NCBI GenBank assembly: GCA_024114885.1
Contig: CP099420.1
Coordinates: 3,596,001 to 3,660,000 of the forward strand
Reading direction: 5' to 3'
DNA length: 64,000 nucleotides
From: Septoria linicola
Lineage: Eukaryota > Ascomycota > Dothideomycetes > Mycosphaerellales > Mycosphaerellaceae
Position numbers and translations under genes: made by a program. A model generated the notes under the pieces. That model worked only from the letters and a program-made list of their open reading frames with translations. It made no database searches and was not told the DNA's origin. Shown here piece after piece: positions 1-9,800 of this stretch; the first letter of the stretch is position 1; each line of letters starts with the position of its first letter.

Positions 1-815
1 GGATGGCATTGAGGTGTCGATTGTCAAGAAGGTTAAGCTCGTTCACTGCTCCGCGTCCACACAACCAGGCTCAATGGCCAGGGCTCACGATCGCTGGAGA
101 GAGATACCGACAGACCATGAACTAGTCAGGCACGAATGCCAGGTACCGAGCGCGCTGGACTGATATCGCGAGCCAACTTTCGACCAAAGTCACCAACTTC
201 TGTCGATCATGCCGCTTAAGGAGATATCAGTGGCGAATCTCACTGCCACAGTGAGGCGTTCCCGTGGCGCAGCATCAAAATCCATAGCACATTTTGACAA
301 TGCGTGCCTCCAGTAATCACAGCTATGCAAGGCTAGCACACGTGGATTGCGCCATTGAACCAATGGGCTGTCGAACGTGGTGGTCAAGAGGAGTGCCTTG
401 GCGCGGGAAGGAGACAAGCATGCCATAGCTAACGGGACCGTGCATCACCGGGCACGCCGACAGGCTTCTTTTGATCCGGAGGCAGTCCCATTGATCAGAC
501 TTCTTCATGCTAGGCCATCTGTAAGTCATGAAGACACGCCAGAAGACGTATGCCTCAGTGCGAGACATTCATATGTCCTCGATCTTTCCTCAGGCGTGGC
601 AGCCTTACCTTTGGCCACATGGATTTGCCTACGCTCTCATGCACTTGCTTTCCTATGGACGTTGTTACGCTACCAACATAGTCTAATGAGCACAGCGTAC
701 ACATCACGATTTCTTAACGGCCTCCTTCTACCGGAACACATCAAGGTCCATTGAGCACGTGTCAGACTTCCCAGATACTTGTAGCTCATGTTGAAAGCTT
801 CTCCAGACCATCTGG
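1..815. other. Intergenic, no gene recognised
   Basis: I see no convincing gene. Open frames here start at non-ATG codons or have unfolded, arginine/cysteine-biased compositions typical of chance ORFs. The right end serves as the upstream region of the epoxide-hydrolase-like gene. Confidence 0.5.
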
Positions 816-2341
816 ATGGCCTCAAACTCGTCTTCGAGTGGACGATCTCCGGCCGCTGGAAACAATGTCGTGCTGCCATACCGTATGCACGTCTCGCAGA
901 GATATCTTGATCTGACGAGGCAGAAGCTGGACCTCACACGACTGCCTCGTGAGCCTCGAAGTCGTCAGCCTGCACGCTGGAGTCTTGGTATCGGCAAGGC
1001 TGAGCTGGAGCCTCTTGTGGACCATTGGATGGAAGAGTACGACTGGCGGGCCCAGGAGGTGAGAATTACTCTGGCATGGCGAAATGTTCCCTGCTAATCT
1101 CTTGCAGACTCACTACAACAACACGCTTCCACAATATCGAGTAGTTGTACAAGGTACACGGCTACATTACGTTCACAAGCGATCCGCGTCACCCAACGCA
1201 ATACCGCTTGTCTTCGTCCATGGCTTTCCTGAGAGCTTCATCGGAGTGGCACAAATGATTGATGGTCTCACCGATCCTCAAACGTCACCCCCGGAAGGCA
1301 GTAATCACGTGCCCGCGTTCCACGTTGTGGTTCCCAGCATACCAGGCTTCGGCTTCAGCGACATGGTTGCCGAAGAGGGGAACAACATTGCATCGACAGC
1401 AGAACTCTTTGACGCATTAATGAAGTCTCTCGGGTATTCAAAGTACATCGCTACTGGAAGCGGCTGGTATGTCACAGCGCGTCGATCCCGAGAATCACCT
1501 CATCCTTGAGCTGCCACAAGAGACAACACACTAACCATATGACAGGGGCTTCAACATCTGCCGTTTGATGGCGTTGACGCATAGTGAGAGCTGCATCGCT
1601 ATACACACAGCCAATCCCGATCTGCCCGATCCTAGGTCAGTGCCCATCTCCGATAGCTGTCTTCAAGTGCTAACATAGGACTCAATCAGGACCAGCTACG
1701 GCTACTCGCAACAGCCGATGTCGATGCCCCCATCGCCCACTGCGCAAGGCATGTCGCCTCCACTCACGCCCGGCTCACAATCGCCATGCCTCGATAGACC
1801 GCAGACACTATCATACGCACTTTGCGATTCTCCCACGGGTCTATTAGCACACATTGTGGACGCAATAAGTCCGTCCTTGCAGAATTCAGAAAGCCTGCCT
1901 GCCACGAATGCTGCAAGTCTACTGCAGAATGCGTGGACGCCCACGACGTTGTTGGACTGGACCATGCTATACTGGTTGCCCGGTCCGGAAGTTGCCCTTC
2001 GATGGCTCAGTAACTCGATTCCTATGATACCCAAACTCTGGCGTTCTCACAGCCCAGTACCTCTGGCGATCTCGCACTTCGCGGATCAGGCTTCGCCGCA
2101 ACCTGGAACACAATGGGCAGAAAGCTATTTTCGTGTTGCAATGATTCGAAGGCGGTCTGGTCGCGTGCGTTTTCCTGCTTGGGAACGGCCGGTAGACATG
2201 ATGGCCGACATTCGAGAACTGGCTGGCATGATGGCACCGATCTTTTTTGGCAACTTCTCGTCATCTCTTCCAGGCAGCATGGGACCGCCGCCACCTATTG
2301 TACCTTCTAATATGGGCCCTCCTCCTGGTAGAGGATACTGA
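816..2341 (+). CDS. Epoxide hydrolase-like protein (EHN + alpha/beta hydrolase), probably inactive
   Basis: Four exons with introns at 1059-1107, 1467-1545 and 1636-1689, all GT..AG and frame-consistent. The first exon carries an epoxide-hydrolase N-terminal (EHN) segment ending near DWRAQE. After the first splice the chain runs THYNN..LPQY, HGFPES (oxyanion-hole region) and a PGFGFS strand, as in microsomal-type fungal epoxide hydrolases, which add water to epoxides. The lid continuation YALCDSPTGLLA and a C-terminal FPAWERP also match the family. The nucleophile elbow, normally GGDWG, reads GSGWG, so the catalytic Asp is a Gly. The usual catalytic His in GHF..E.P appears to be Arg (VRFPAWERP). 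A Pro/Met-rich tail follows. I infer a pseudoenzyme or decaying paralogue. The start at 816 is the first ATG giving a full EHN domain, but an upstream exon is possible. Confidence 0.8.
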
Positions 2342-3402
2342 TCAATATATGTACCGATCACCATACCCAACGCTAAATGTACACATATATCCACACTGAA
2401 CAACACGGCATAATTTGAATTCACCTTCTCACACGTCGTTCACTTTCTACTCACGCAGGCACTGTATCGACAACATCTATCAATATGAACAGACTGTGTT
2501 CAGTCTGCATAACATGGCCAATCAGAGCCAGCTGATTCTTGCCTTGGCGCATGCAAGTGAATGGCCAGAATCTGGAGGCGCAGCCCGTGAAAACCGTGGC
2601 AGCCACACGACCCACGTCACTTGGCAGCTGCGCAAACAAAATTTAGAACATGCTAATTTATTGACACCGCTCAACACCGTTTCATTGATTGACCTTCAAT
2701 CGAAACGACCTACGCAGACCAGTGACTGCTACACGAAGAATTCGATACCTTCAAAAATCGAAGACATCTCCTGCGTCACAATTGCTGCCACCGCGCGTGA
2801 CGAGTTGGCGACCCCTCCACAGCGGATTGCGAACCTGATGTCAGACTCCAATTGAAGAGTCTGTCACAACCTCGAGCTTCCGTGAGATCTCCACGTTCCA
2901 TGCGTCCAGAAGATCTTCTACGAGCCCTCTCCAAGCCTCAGAAGTGAGTGGTAGCAAGAAGGTGCCCGGCAGAAATTGGAAACAGTGACTAAATTGGGAA
3001 CAGGCCCAGATAACACGAGCTACTTGCTGCACCGAGACATACGATCACGACCATCGACCACCGCCTACTGACCGAACACCACCCGATACTTCCGCCGGGT
3101 ATCGGAGACACATTCACCACGACCGCAGCATAGTCGGCACCATTCCAACCCGCAAGAGCTCCTTTATTCCCCTCTGCGCGAGACCTCCTTAACGTCGACC
3201 ACGGTCGTCTAACCCCATTCACCACCGCTTGTTGCTGGCGTAAGCCAGCCTCCATTTCAGACAGAAGGGTGTGGGCCTTCTCTCCTCCGTCGAACTTGAG
3301 ACATTCGCCGAGGCAGCAGAGTGTGCTATCACGATCAGGACACTTCGACTTCGAACCGACAACCAGCTTCCCGCATAACCGCCACCAGAGCAAGGTTTGG
3401 AA
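2342..3402. other. Intergenic and probable 5' leader of SPE2
   Basis: No recognised gene. The last roughly 400 bases are C/T-rich and lie directly before the AdoMet decarboxylase start, consistent with a long leader. AdoMet decarboxylase mRNAs in other eukaryotes carry regulatory upstream ORFs, but I could not identify a conserved one here. Confidence 0.4.
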
Positions 3403-4962
3403 ATGGTGAACATTGCCATTCCTCCAGACTATACCAATTCTCCTTCTTCGTTGAGTGGGACTCCACAATGGACAATCAATCGAGATATCACTGCTGGCGA
3501 TCTCGATTCCAGCAATGCATTTGAAGGGCCAGAGAAGCTGCTAGAAGTATGGTTTACTGAGTCGGACAAGACGCTGCCGGCGTCTGCTGCGCCAGACGGC
3601 CTCAAGGCTGTGTCGCAGGACACATGGAAGGAGATGCTTGACCTTGTCAACTGCAAGGTCTTATCAGTCATCGAATCAGGCAATGTTGACGCCTACTTGC
3701 TATCTGAATCCAGCATGTTTGTCTTCCCACACAAGCTCGTACTGAAGACGTGTGGCACTACTACACTTCTACGTGGACTGCCACGCATGTTGGAGATTGC
3801 GGCTCTCGAAGCGGGATTCCCACATGTCAAGGCGAGCCTGCCCGAAAGCACTACTGCAGCTGCGAAGCCACACCGTGTCTTTTACAGTCGCAAGAACTTC
3901 TTGTTCCCGGATCAGCAAAAGGGTCCACATCGCAGCTGGCGTGATGAGGTGCGCTATCTCGACAAGATGTTCATGGGAGGGAGTGCATACATGATTGGCA
4001 AAATGAATGGCGAGCATTGGTACTTGTATATTACTGGACCAGGCACTGAGTTGACTCCGCCGTCTACGCCAGAAGGAGAGTCGTTCCAGACTCCGACCCA
4101 GCAGATGATGCTGCCAGAGAAAGGCAGACACATGCCAGAGAACGAGGTGGGCGATGAGACTTTGGAGATTCTCATGACCGACTTGGAAGAGCAGAACGCC
4201 CGCAAGTTCTACCTCGAGGATGCAAGCATCATTGCGCAGGACAATGCACGCTGCTCGCATTTGGCACGCAAAGATGCCATTGCTCATCTGGGAGTCATCC
4301 AGGAGCACAACAACTCCGACCCAAGCATTTCTGGCAACACATTGGTCACTGGCAGCGACGACGCTAGCTTTGATGTCTTTGCTCAGACTTCGAAGGAAAA
4401 CGCGGAGTTGAGCTCTGAATTGGACGAGGAGCCGCTCTCTCTTGGCGAGGAACTCAGCACTGAAGGCCACACTCTGGGGACGGTCGTCACTGAAGCCTGC
4501 GGTCTGGCAGACGTCTACCCTGCATCGAAGTACCCCGACGCGCGCATCGACTCGTACCTCTTCACTCCATGCGGCTACTCTGCCAACGGAGTGGTGCCAA
4601 TCCCTGGCGACGCCGAGAACACCCATTACTGGACAGTTCACGTCACACCTGAGCCGCAATGCTCCTACGCCAGTTTCGAAACCAACGTGCCAACTCGCCA
4701 GACTGGTCGTACCACGGTCGACGTTGTGCAGCAGGTTGTTGGCATTTTCAAGCCCGGTCGCTTCAGCGTCACTTTGTTCGAGGCCAAGGAGACCTACGAG
4801 AATGGCAATGCGAAGAATGACAGGCAGATGGATCGTATCAAGGGATACAGGCGTATTGATCGCGTTGTGCACGATCTTGAAGGTTACGAGCTCGTCTTTA
4901 GGTATTTCGAGCGTGATGACTGGAAAGGTGGTGCGCCTCGCTTGGGAGAGCGCAGCCCATAA
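3403..4962 (+). CDS. SPE2: S-adenosylmethionine decarboxylase proenzyme
   Basis: Single-exon gene of 519 aa. The enzyme decarboxylates S-adenosylmethionine to supply aminopropyl groups for spermidine and spermine, in the cytosol. The N-terminal FEGPEKLLEVWF (about residue 40) holds the conserved Glu residues. The autocleavage site is SESSMF, with Glu102-Ser103 as the scissile pair that gives the pyruvoyl group. The conserved Cys follows in LKTCG (about 117). The processing and proton-donor residues are seen in GYSANG and in YWTVHVTPEP near the C-terminus. An acidic, low-complexity insert of roughly 130 residues separates the two halves, larger than in the animal enzyme and usual for fungi. 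The start is the ATG at 3403, since codons just upstream lack another ATG. The antisense 367-codon open frame is a shadow of this gene. Confidence 0.95.
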   Translation: MVNIAIPPDYTNSPSSLSGTPQWTINRDITAGDLDSSNAFEGPEKLLEVWFTESDKTLPASAAPDGLKAVSQDTWKEMLDLVNCKVLSVIESGNVDAYLLSESSMFVFPHKLVLKTCGTTTLLRGLPRMLEIAALEAGFPHVKASLPESTTAAAKPHRVFYSRKNFLFPDQQKGPHRSWRDEVRYLDKMFMGGSAYMIGKMNGEHWYLYITGPGTELTPPSTPEGESFQTPTQQMMLPEKGRHMPENEVGDETLEILMTDLEEQNARKFYLEDASIIAQDNARCSHLARKDAIAHLGVIQEHNNSDPSISGNTLVTGSDDASFDVFAQTSKENAELSSELDEEPLSLGEELSTEGHTLGTVVTEACGLADVYPASKYPDARIDSYLFTPCGYSANGVVPIPGDAENTHYWTVHVTPEPQCSYASFETNVPTRQTGRTTVDVVQQVVGIFKPGRFSVTLFEAKETYENGNAKNDRQMDRIKGYRRIDRVVHDLEGYELVFRYFERDDWKGGAPRLGERSP

Positions 4963-5138
4963 GCATCAATGCTGCAGGTATTACGGCTGGTTGGAGAAGT
5001 AGTATTTGAGTTTTGTTCGGGAGTTTATGCATTGAGCGTATGACAATGGTTGCCTGCGAGAATTGCTGCTTTTCCGAAACCACTTGATGAAGCTGACCCC
5101 ACACCATAGTAACAATCCTCCTCACAACCAAGATAAGC

Positions 5139-5465
5139 CTACCGCTTCACATCACTGCCACTCTCATCATCCCCATCATACCCCTCATAATGCGCATCAA
5201 ACCAGCTCTCTTGTCTCCTCACGCCTATCCACCGCGGCCTACACCACGGCTTCATCACCGGATCACCATAATCGTCTAGCCTTCCTGTTAGAACTCCTGT
5301 GCGGCGAGGCGGTGTAACTTCTCCGCCGCGACAGCGTATGCGGTGTTGGCAGTCGCAGAGGTCGTAGTGGCCTTCGCCTGTGGTGCCAGCGTGGCGTTCG
5401 GCTTGGGTGAAGGTAATGGAGGATGTGTGTGTTGGGGCTGGTTTCGATGGGTGGGAGGAGGACAT
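5139..5465 (-). CDS. Small hypothetical protein
   Basis: A 108-codon ORF starting at an ATG on the minus strand. The sequence has a Ser/Pro/Thr-rich start, a short Cys-containing stretch (YDLCDCQHRIRC) and a charged C-terminal part rich in Trp, Asp and Glu (e.g. KPWCRPRWIGVRRQESWFD), which looks more protein-like than the opposite strand. I do not recognise a family. It ends about 180 bases from the SPE2 stop, convergent with it. It could be a real small fungal protein or a chance ORF. Confidence 0.4.
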   Translation of the reverse strand: MSSSHPSKPAPTHTSSITFTQAERHAGTTGEGHYDLCDCQHRIRCRGGEVTPPRRTGVLTGRLDDYGDPVMKPWCRPRWIGVRRQESWFDAHYEGYDGDDESGSDVKR

Positions 5466-5951
5466 TTTTTGATATGTTGAGAGAGGAAAGGGGAGTTCTT
5501 GTTGGGAATTTTGGGCGAGGAGATGGGATTAAGTATGTTTGTGAGGCAGGTCATTGATGTTCGGGAATGATGGTTAGGAGATGATGATTAGATTGAGAAG
5601 GTGTGGTGAAGGGTCGGAGAATGCAGTGCATGAGGCTAGGAGAAGACGGTATGCCATACACTTGATACGGGAGACAGGGTCTCAATGTGGCCAACATCAT
5701 GCATGCCTATTCAGCCGAATGCTAGCTGACGATGCACTTAGGACTCGACGAACGTATCGCCTTTCCATGCCGCCCCACAGGAAAGAATTGGCTCGCTTGT
5801 CCCACGTTACTTGAGAGTCGTTCCTACTTTTCCATGATCTATACCGAAACTACGAATTGCTTCCCCTTTCAAGATCTGCAGCCGCGCACACTGGCAAGAG
5901 CCACAGACCAAGATACCACATCTTCATTTCGCGCTGCGCTACCTCGTCCCA
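5466..5951. other. Intergenic
   Basis: Upstream region of the two flanking small ORFs, which diverge from here. No further gene or repeat seen. Confidence 0.4.
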
Positions 5952-6362
5952 ATGCTCCCAATCAACATAATCCACCAGGCCGCAACACGGGCAAAGCGTC
6001 TCACACCAAGAATGCCACCAGATCTCCTCACCCTCCTCACACCCAACTGGACCAACATCTCCCAACACATCTGGACACTCACATGCACCCTCACCCTCAA
6101 ACTCTCTATACTCGCCTTCTACACCCTCTTCGACCTCTGCATAGCACTCACAACCAGCCACATCCTCGCTATGCTCATGGACTGCGAACACTATCCATGT
6201 CGAACATCTCCTATTCTGGCTGCAGGCGCTGTGGTTGTGGTTGCGTTGTTTACAGTGATCATGGCGGGGTTGATTGGGCAGGAGAAGGCGTTGTGGTATG
6301 TGCAGTGTGGGACGTCGGTGGGTGTTGTTGATGTTGTTAGTGGTGGGCGGTTGTTGGGGTGA
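5952..6362 (+). CDS. Hypothetical small membrane protein
   Basis: ORF of 136 codons beginning at an ATG. Two hydrophobic segments are visible, one around residues 40-65 (LSILAFYTLFDLCIAL) and one around 90-108 (AAGAVVVVALFTVIMAG), so a two-pass membrane protein is plausible. No family recognised. The opposite strand also has a long frame, but it is His/Glu/Cys biased and looks like a shadow. No intron is required. Kept at low confidence because nothing outside the composition supports it. Confidence 0.35.
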   Translation: MLPINIIHQAATRAKRLTPRMPPDLLTLLTPNWTNISQHIWTLTCTLTLKLSILAFYTLFDLCIALTTSHILAMLMDCEHYPCRTSPILAAGAVVVVALFTVIMAGLIGQEKALWYVQCGTSVGVVDVVSGGRLLG

Positions 6363-6863
6363 AAAGGGTTGAAGGGGATTGGTGCTTGGTGGAAGTAAGT
6401 GGTGGAGAGTGAGGATTCGTGAAAAGAGGGTCTTTGGAATTGCCATGGCGCACGCAGGATGTGTCTCTCTTGACCGGCCTTTCGAGGCTATGATTCGCTT
6501 TTCCGGATTTATCTGGCATTGAACGAGGTCACGAAGTCAGTTTCTGTTCGAGATATACCACATTGTCACGCGGCCAAGGCTCAGCAAGGAGAGTCAGCAC
6601 AGATAGCAGATAGCTGAGATGGAACCGTACAAGCCGCAAAGTCTTTGGAATTCATGAATCATGGGAACATATCTACACTGCTCTAATGGGGTATCTCTGC
6701 GCGATAAAACACTTTTCCGCTCCTCAAAGCAAGCTGACTTCATCAAGTCATGTCATTAATGTACTCCTCCGATACTGGCAGTTTTTATCACGATGCCGTG
6801 CCTGTTCATTCACGCGTGCCGCAGCATAGACTGGGTCCAGTCAAGCTTGTCGGACTGAGCAGC
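6363..6863. other. Intergenic
   Basis: No gene recognised. Contains the 3' flank of the SNF2 gene, which ends at 6864 on the minus strand. Confidence 0.5.
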
Positions 6864-9800
6864 TTAATTGCGTGGGTTGGTTGATGCAGGACGAGCACCT
6901 TTGGCGGCTTGCTGCTGTGGGTGACCATGAGGATATGCTGGCATTGAGGGTACACTGGAGGTCGGTCTTGAAGAGCCACCGACATTCGGCAGACCATGCG
7001 GTTGTGGTGACTTTATAGGCAGCTTGAGCACGAGCTTACCTGGAGCGGGTGTCGCTTGAGCAGACCCGCTCTTAGCTGGCCGACCCAGTGGAGCTGTCGA
7101 GGGTGGTGCTCTCGGAGGCGGCATAGCAGCCTGACTACCTGACAGACCGGCTGCAGCGTTGGCTGATTGCTTGCCCATTTGCCGCATGTTTCGACTGTGG
7201 GCAAGTTCTTCTTCAACCTCGCGACGCTCCTGCTCGTCCAAAGGTGCATCGGCGGCATCCTCCTGCAAAGTCTCGATCGTCGTCAATTTGCGAATTTGAG
7301 GTCCGGTATAGCGGTCTCCGTCACGGATCTGCTTCTTAAGAATCTTGTGCAGAACAGCCTCATCCTTTCCTAGCCACTGGTTGAGATCCTCTTGCAGCGT
7401 CTCTTTCGGCTCGTATAGCCAATCTCCAGCTTTGCCCAAAGCAATTCGACGAGGGTTCTTCTTGTCGACAACGCGTTGTGTCAAGGATGTCTTGAACATC
7501 TGCTTGTCGTAGATGTTGTCCTCGAAGGTGCCGCCAATCACAAGCCGATACACGAAGACCGGCTTCTGCTGGCCAATACGATAGGCACGACCGACAGCCT
7601 GCTCCTCGTGCGAGGGATTGAAGCCGAAGTCCAAGATCACGACACGATTGGCGCCTTGAATGTTCAGGCCAACGCCAGCTTTTGTAGACATGAGCATAAT
7701 CTTCGTCTTGCCTGAGTGAAAAGCTTCGATGATTGGTTGACGCTTTGGTATGGGCACATTTCCATCGATACGTCCGCACCGTAGGCCCTTCATTCTGAGC
7801 ATCTCCTCGATATAATTGAGCGTGGGGAGGCTCCCAGAGAAGACCAGGACTTTGTCGTCGCAAGCGTCGGCAAGACGGAGAATCACGCAGAGCATCTCCA
7901 TCTTCTTAGAATGGTCTGGGCGAAGTTCGTCATCAATACCGGAGATCATGTCTTGCTTAATTTCCTCCGAAAACGCGAGCGATTGTATCGCTTCGTCCAT
8001 GTCAGGAAGTTGATCGGGATCGATGTCATTTTCAGCTGGCGGAGTCTTGGTGCCGCTATCACTAACAGATGGCGTGGACTCTCGTCTCTGCTTCTGGGAC
8101 TTTGCGCCAGATTTAGCCTTGGGTGGCTCGAGAAGCTTGCGCTTGAACGCGAGTGGGTGATTCATGAGAAGTGTCAGAGCGGCCAACCACGCAAAGATCC
8201 TTGTCTGGCTGACAGTGCCATTAAGATTGCTTTCGTCTTTGCTCAGCGCCTTGAGATACTTCTTGTACACAACGCGCTGCATGTTTGTCAGCGGCATCAT
8301 GATCACAAATTCGAGCTTCGGCTTTAGGGATCCACGCAAGACATAAATGTCCGCACGATCAACTTTGGGCTCGATCTGGTTCCGTAGCACAGCAAGCTTC
8401 TTTAGCATTCTCCGCACTTCATATGCCGTGCTGTCGGAGCGATTCCCTTGCGCAATCGGGTTCGAATACTGCTGATTGAACCACTTTTTCTCGCCAAGGT
8501 AATCAGGTGCAGCGAAAGACACCAAAGAGTAGATCTCGTCGACATCGTTACTCATTGGTGTGCCAGTGAGACCAATCCTGCTTTCGGTACGAAGCTTCTT
8601 CGCTGCCTGTGTCACCTTTGCATTTGAGTTCTTGAGCATGTGAACCTCGTCGGCGACAACGATCTCCGGGCCTTCAATCAAGTACCTATCCAGCTGTGCG
8701 CCGAGATCGGCTAACGCGTCTTCTTTGACATCTCTCCAGTTGACATACTTTTGGAAGAGGGCGTAGGTCATGAAGAGCACACCTCCAAGCCTGTACCAAT
8801 CTTTGAGCACCTCGACGACTTCGTAAGGCTTCCGACCGCTCTCGATTGCGGCTATGTTGGTAAAGACATGAGAGGCCCACTTATCAATTTCACGACGCCA
8901 ATTCTGTACGAGTGCAGCTGGCAAAATGATGAGCATACGCAGCTGCCTCTCGTGAATGTCATCGGGTCGTAAATGATCAGGAACCTGTTGGTAGACGCCG
9001 GGGTTTGTGGACTGTGCAGCTTCGTTGAGCGCAACCAAAGTGGCAATGGTCTGCACGGTCTTTCCAAGCCCCATGGTGTGAGCGAGAATGCAGCCTTGGC
9101 CACCATCGTCACCATCCGCAGTGATCTCGCGCCACATGAACTGGATGCCTCGGATCTGGTGATCCTTCAGGCTATTCGCAATCTTTCTGTCAATGCAAAT
9201 GTACTCCTCGCCGTCATCCTTAGAGGCCAGCGGATTGATCACAACTGTCGACTTGCTAGGATCTGACTGAATCATGGCTTGTAGCTCCTGTGAATTGGAA
9301 CCTGCATTCTGCAGTTCTTTGAAGCGTTGTTGGCGATGGTATGCTGCAGCTTGCGACTGTTCTGCATTGGCTCCCAGCTTGATCTGCTTCATCTTCCTCT
9401 TCTTCGGACTTCCCGCGGGAGGTTCACCCTCTTCGTCGGACGAGAGGGCGATCACCACGGAGCCGCTCTGCTTCGCGCTTGAATCTGGAGGTGAAGATCC
9501 CATGCTGCGCTCAGGCCGTGTCCATAATTTGGGCTTGTTGAGGTAGGTTTCCAGCAGGCTGCAGAAGATTGCGATCTGCTCACCGCCATCTTCCAGACTC
9601 GCTTCCCAAGGGATGCCGCTGCTGTCGTCCTCAAGATAGTGCTGAGGTTTACAGAACTTCCAGGCTAGAAAAAGCTTTGTTGAGGTCACGATTGCGTCGT
9701 CTCGGTCCTCCCCAGAGTAATTCTTCTGCAGTGCTTGTAATTCTTTACGCACCTCCTTCGCAAACTTCGGCCGCCAAACAGCCTTGAACTTCTGGTGTAT

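Noticed and set aside
377..754. 125-codon ORF at the window start
   Set aside because: Begins at GTG, no domain, and conflicts with equally long frames on the other strand.
3769..4872. 367-codon antisense open frame inside SPE2
   Set aside because: It mirrors codon bias of the sense gene, has no recognisable domain, and lies entirely within a secure coding region.
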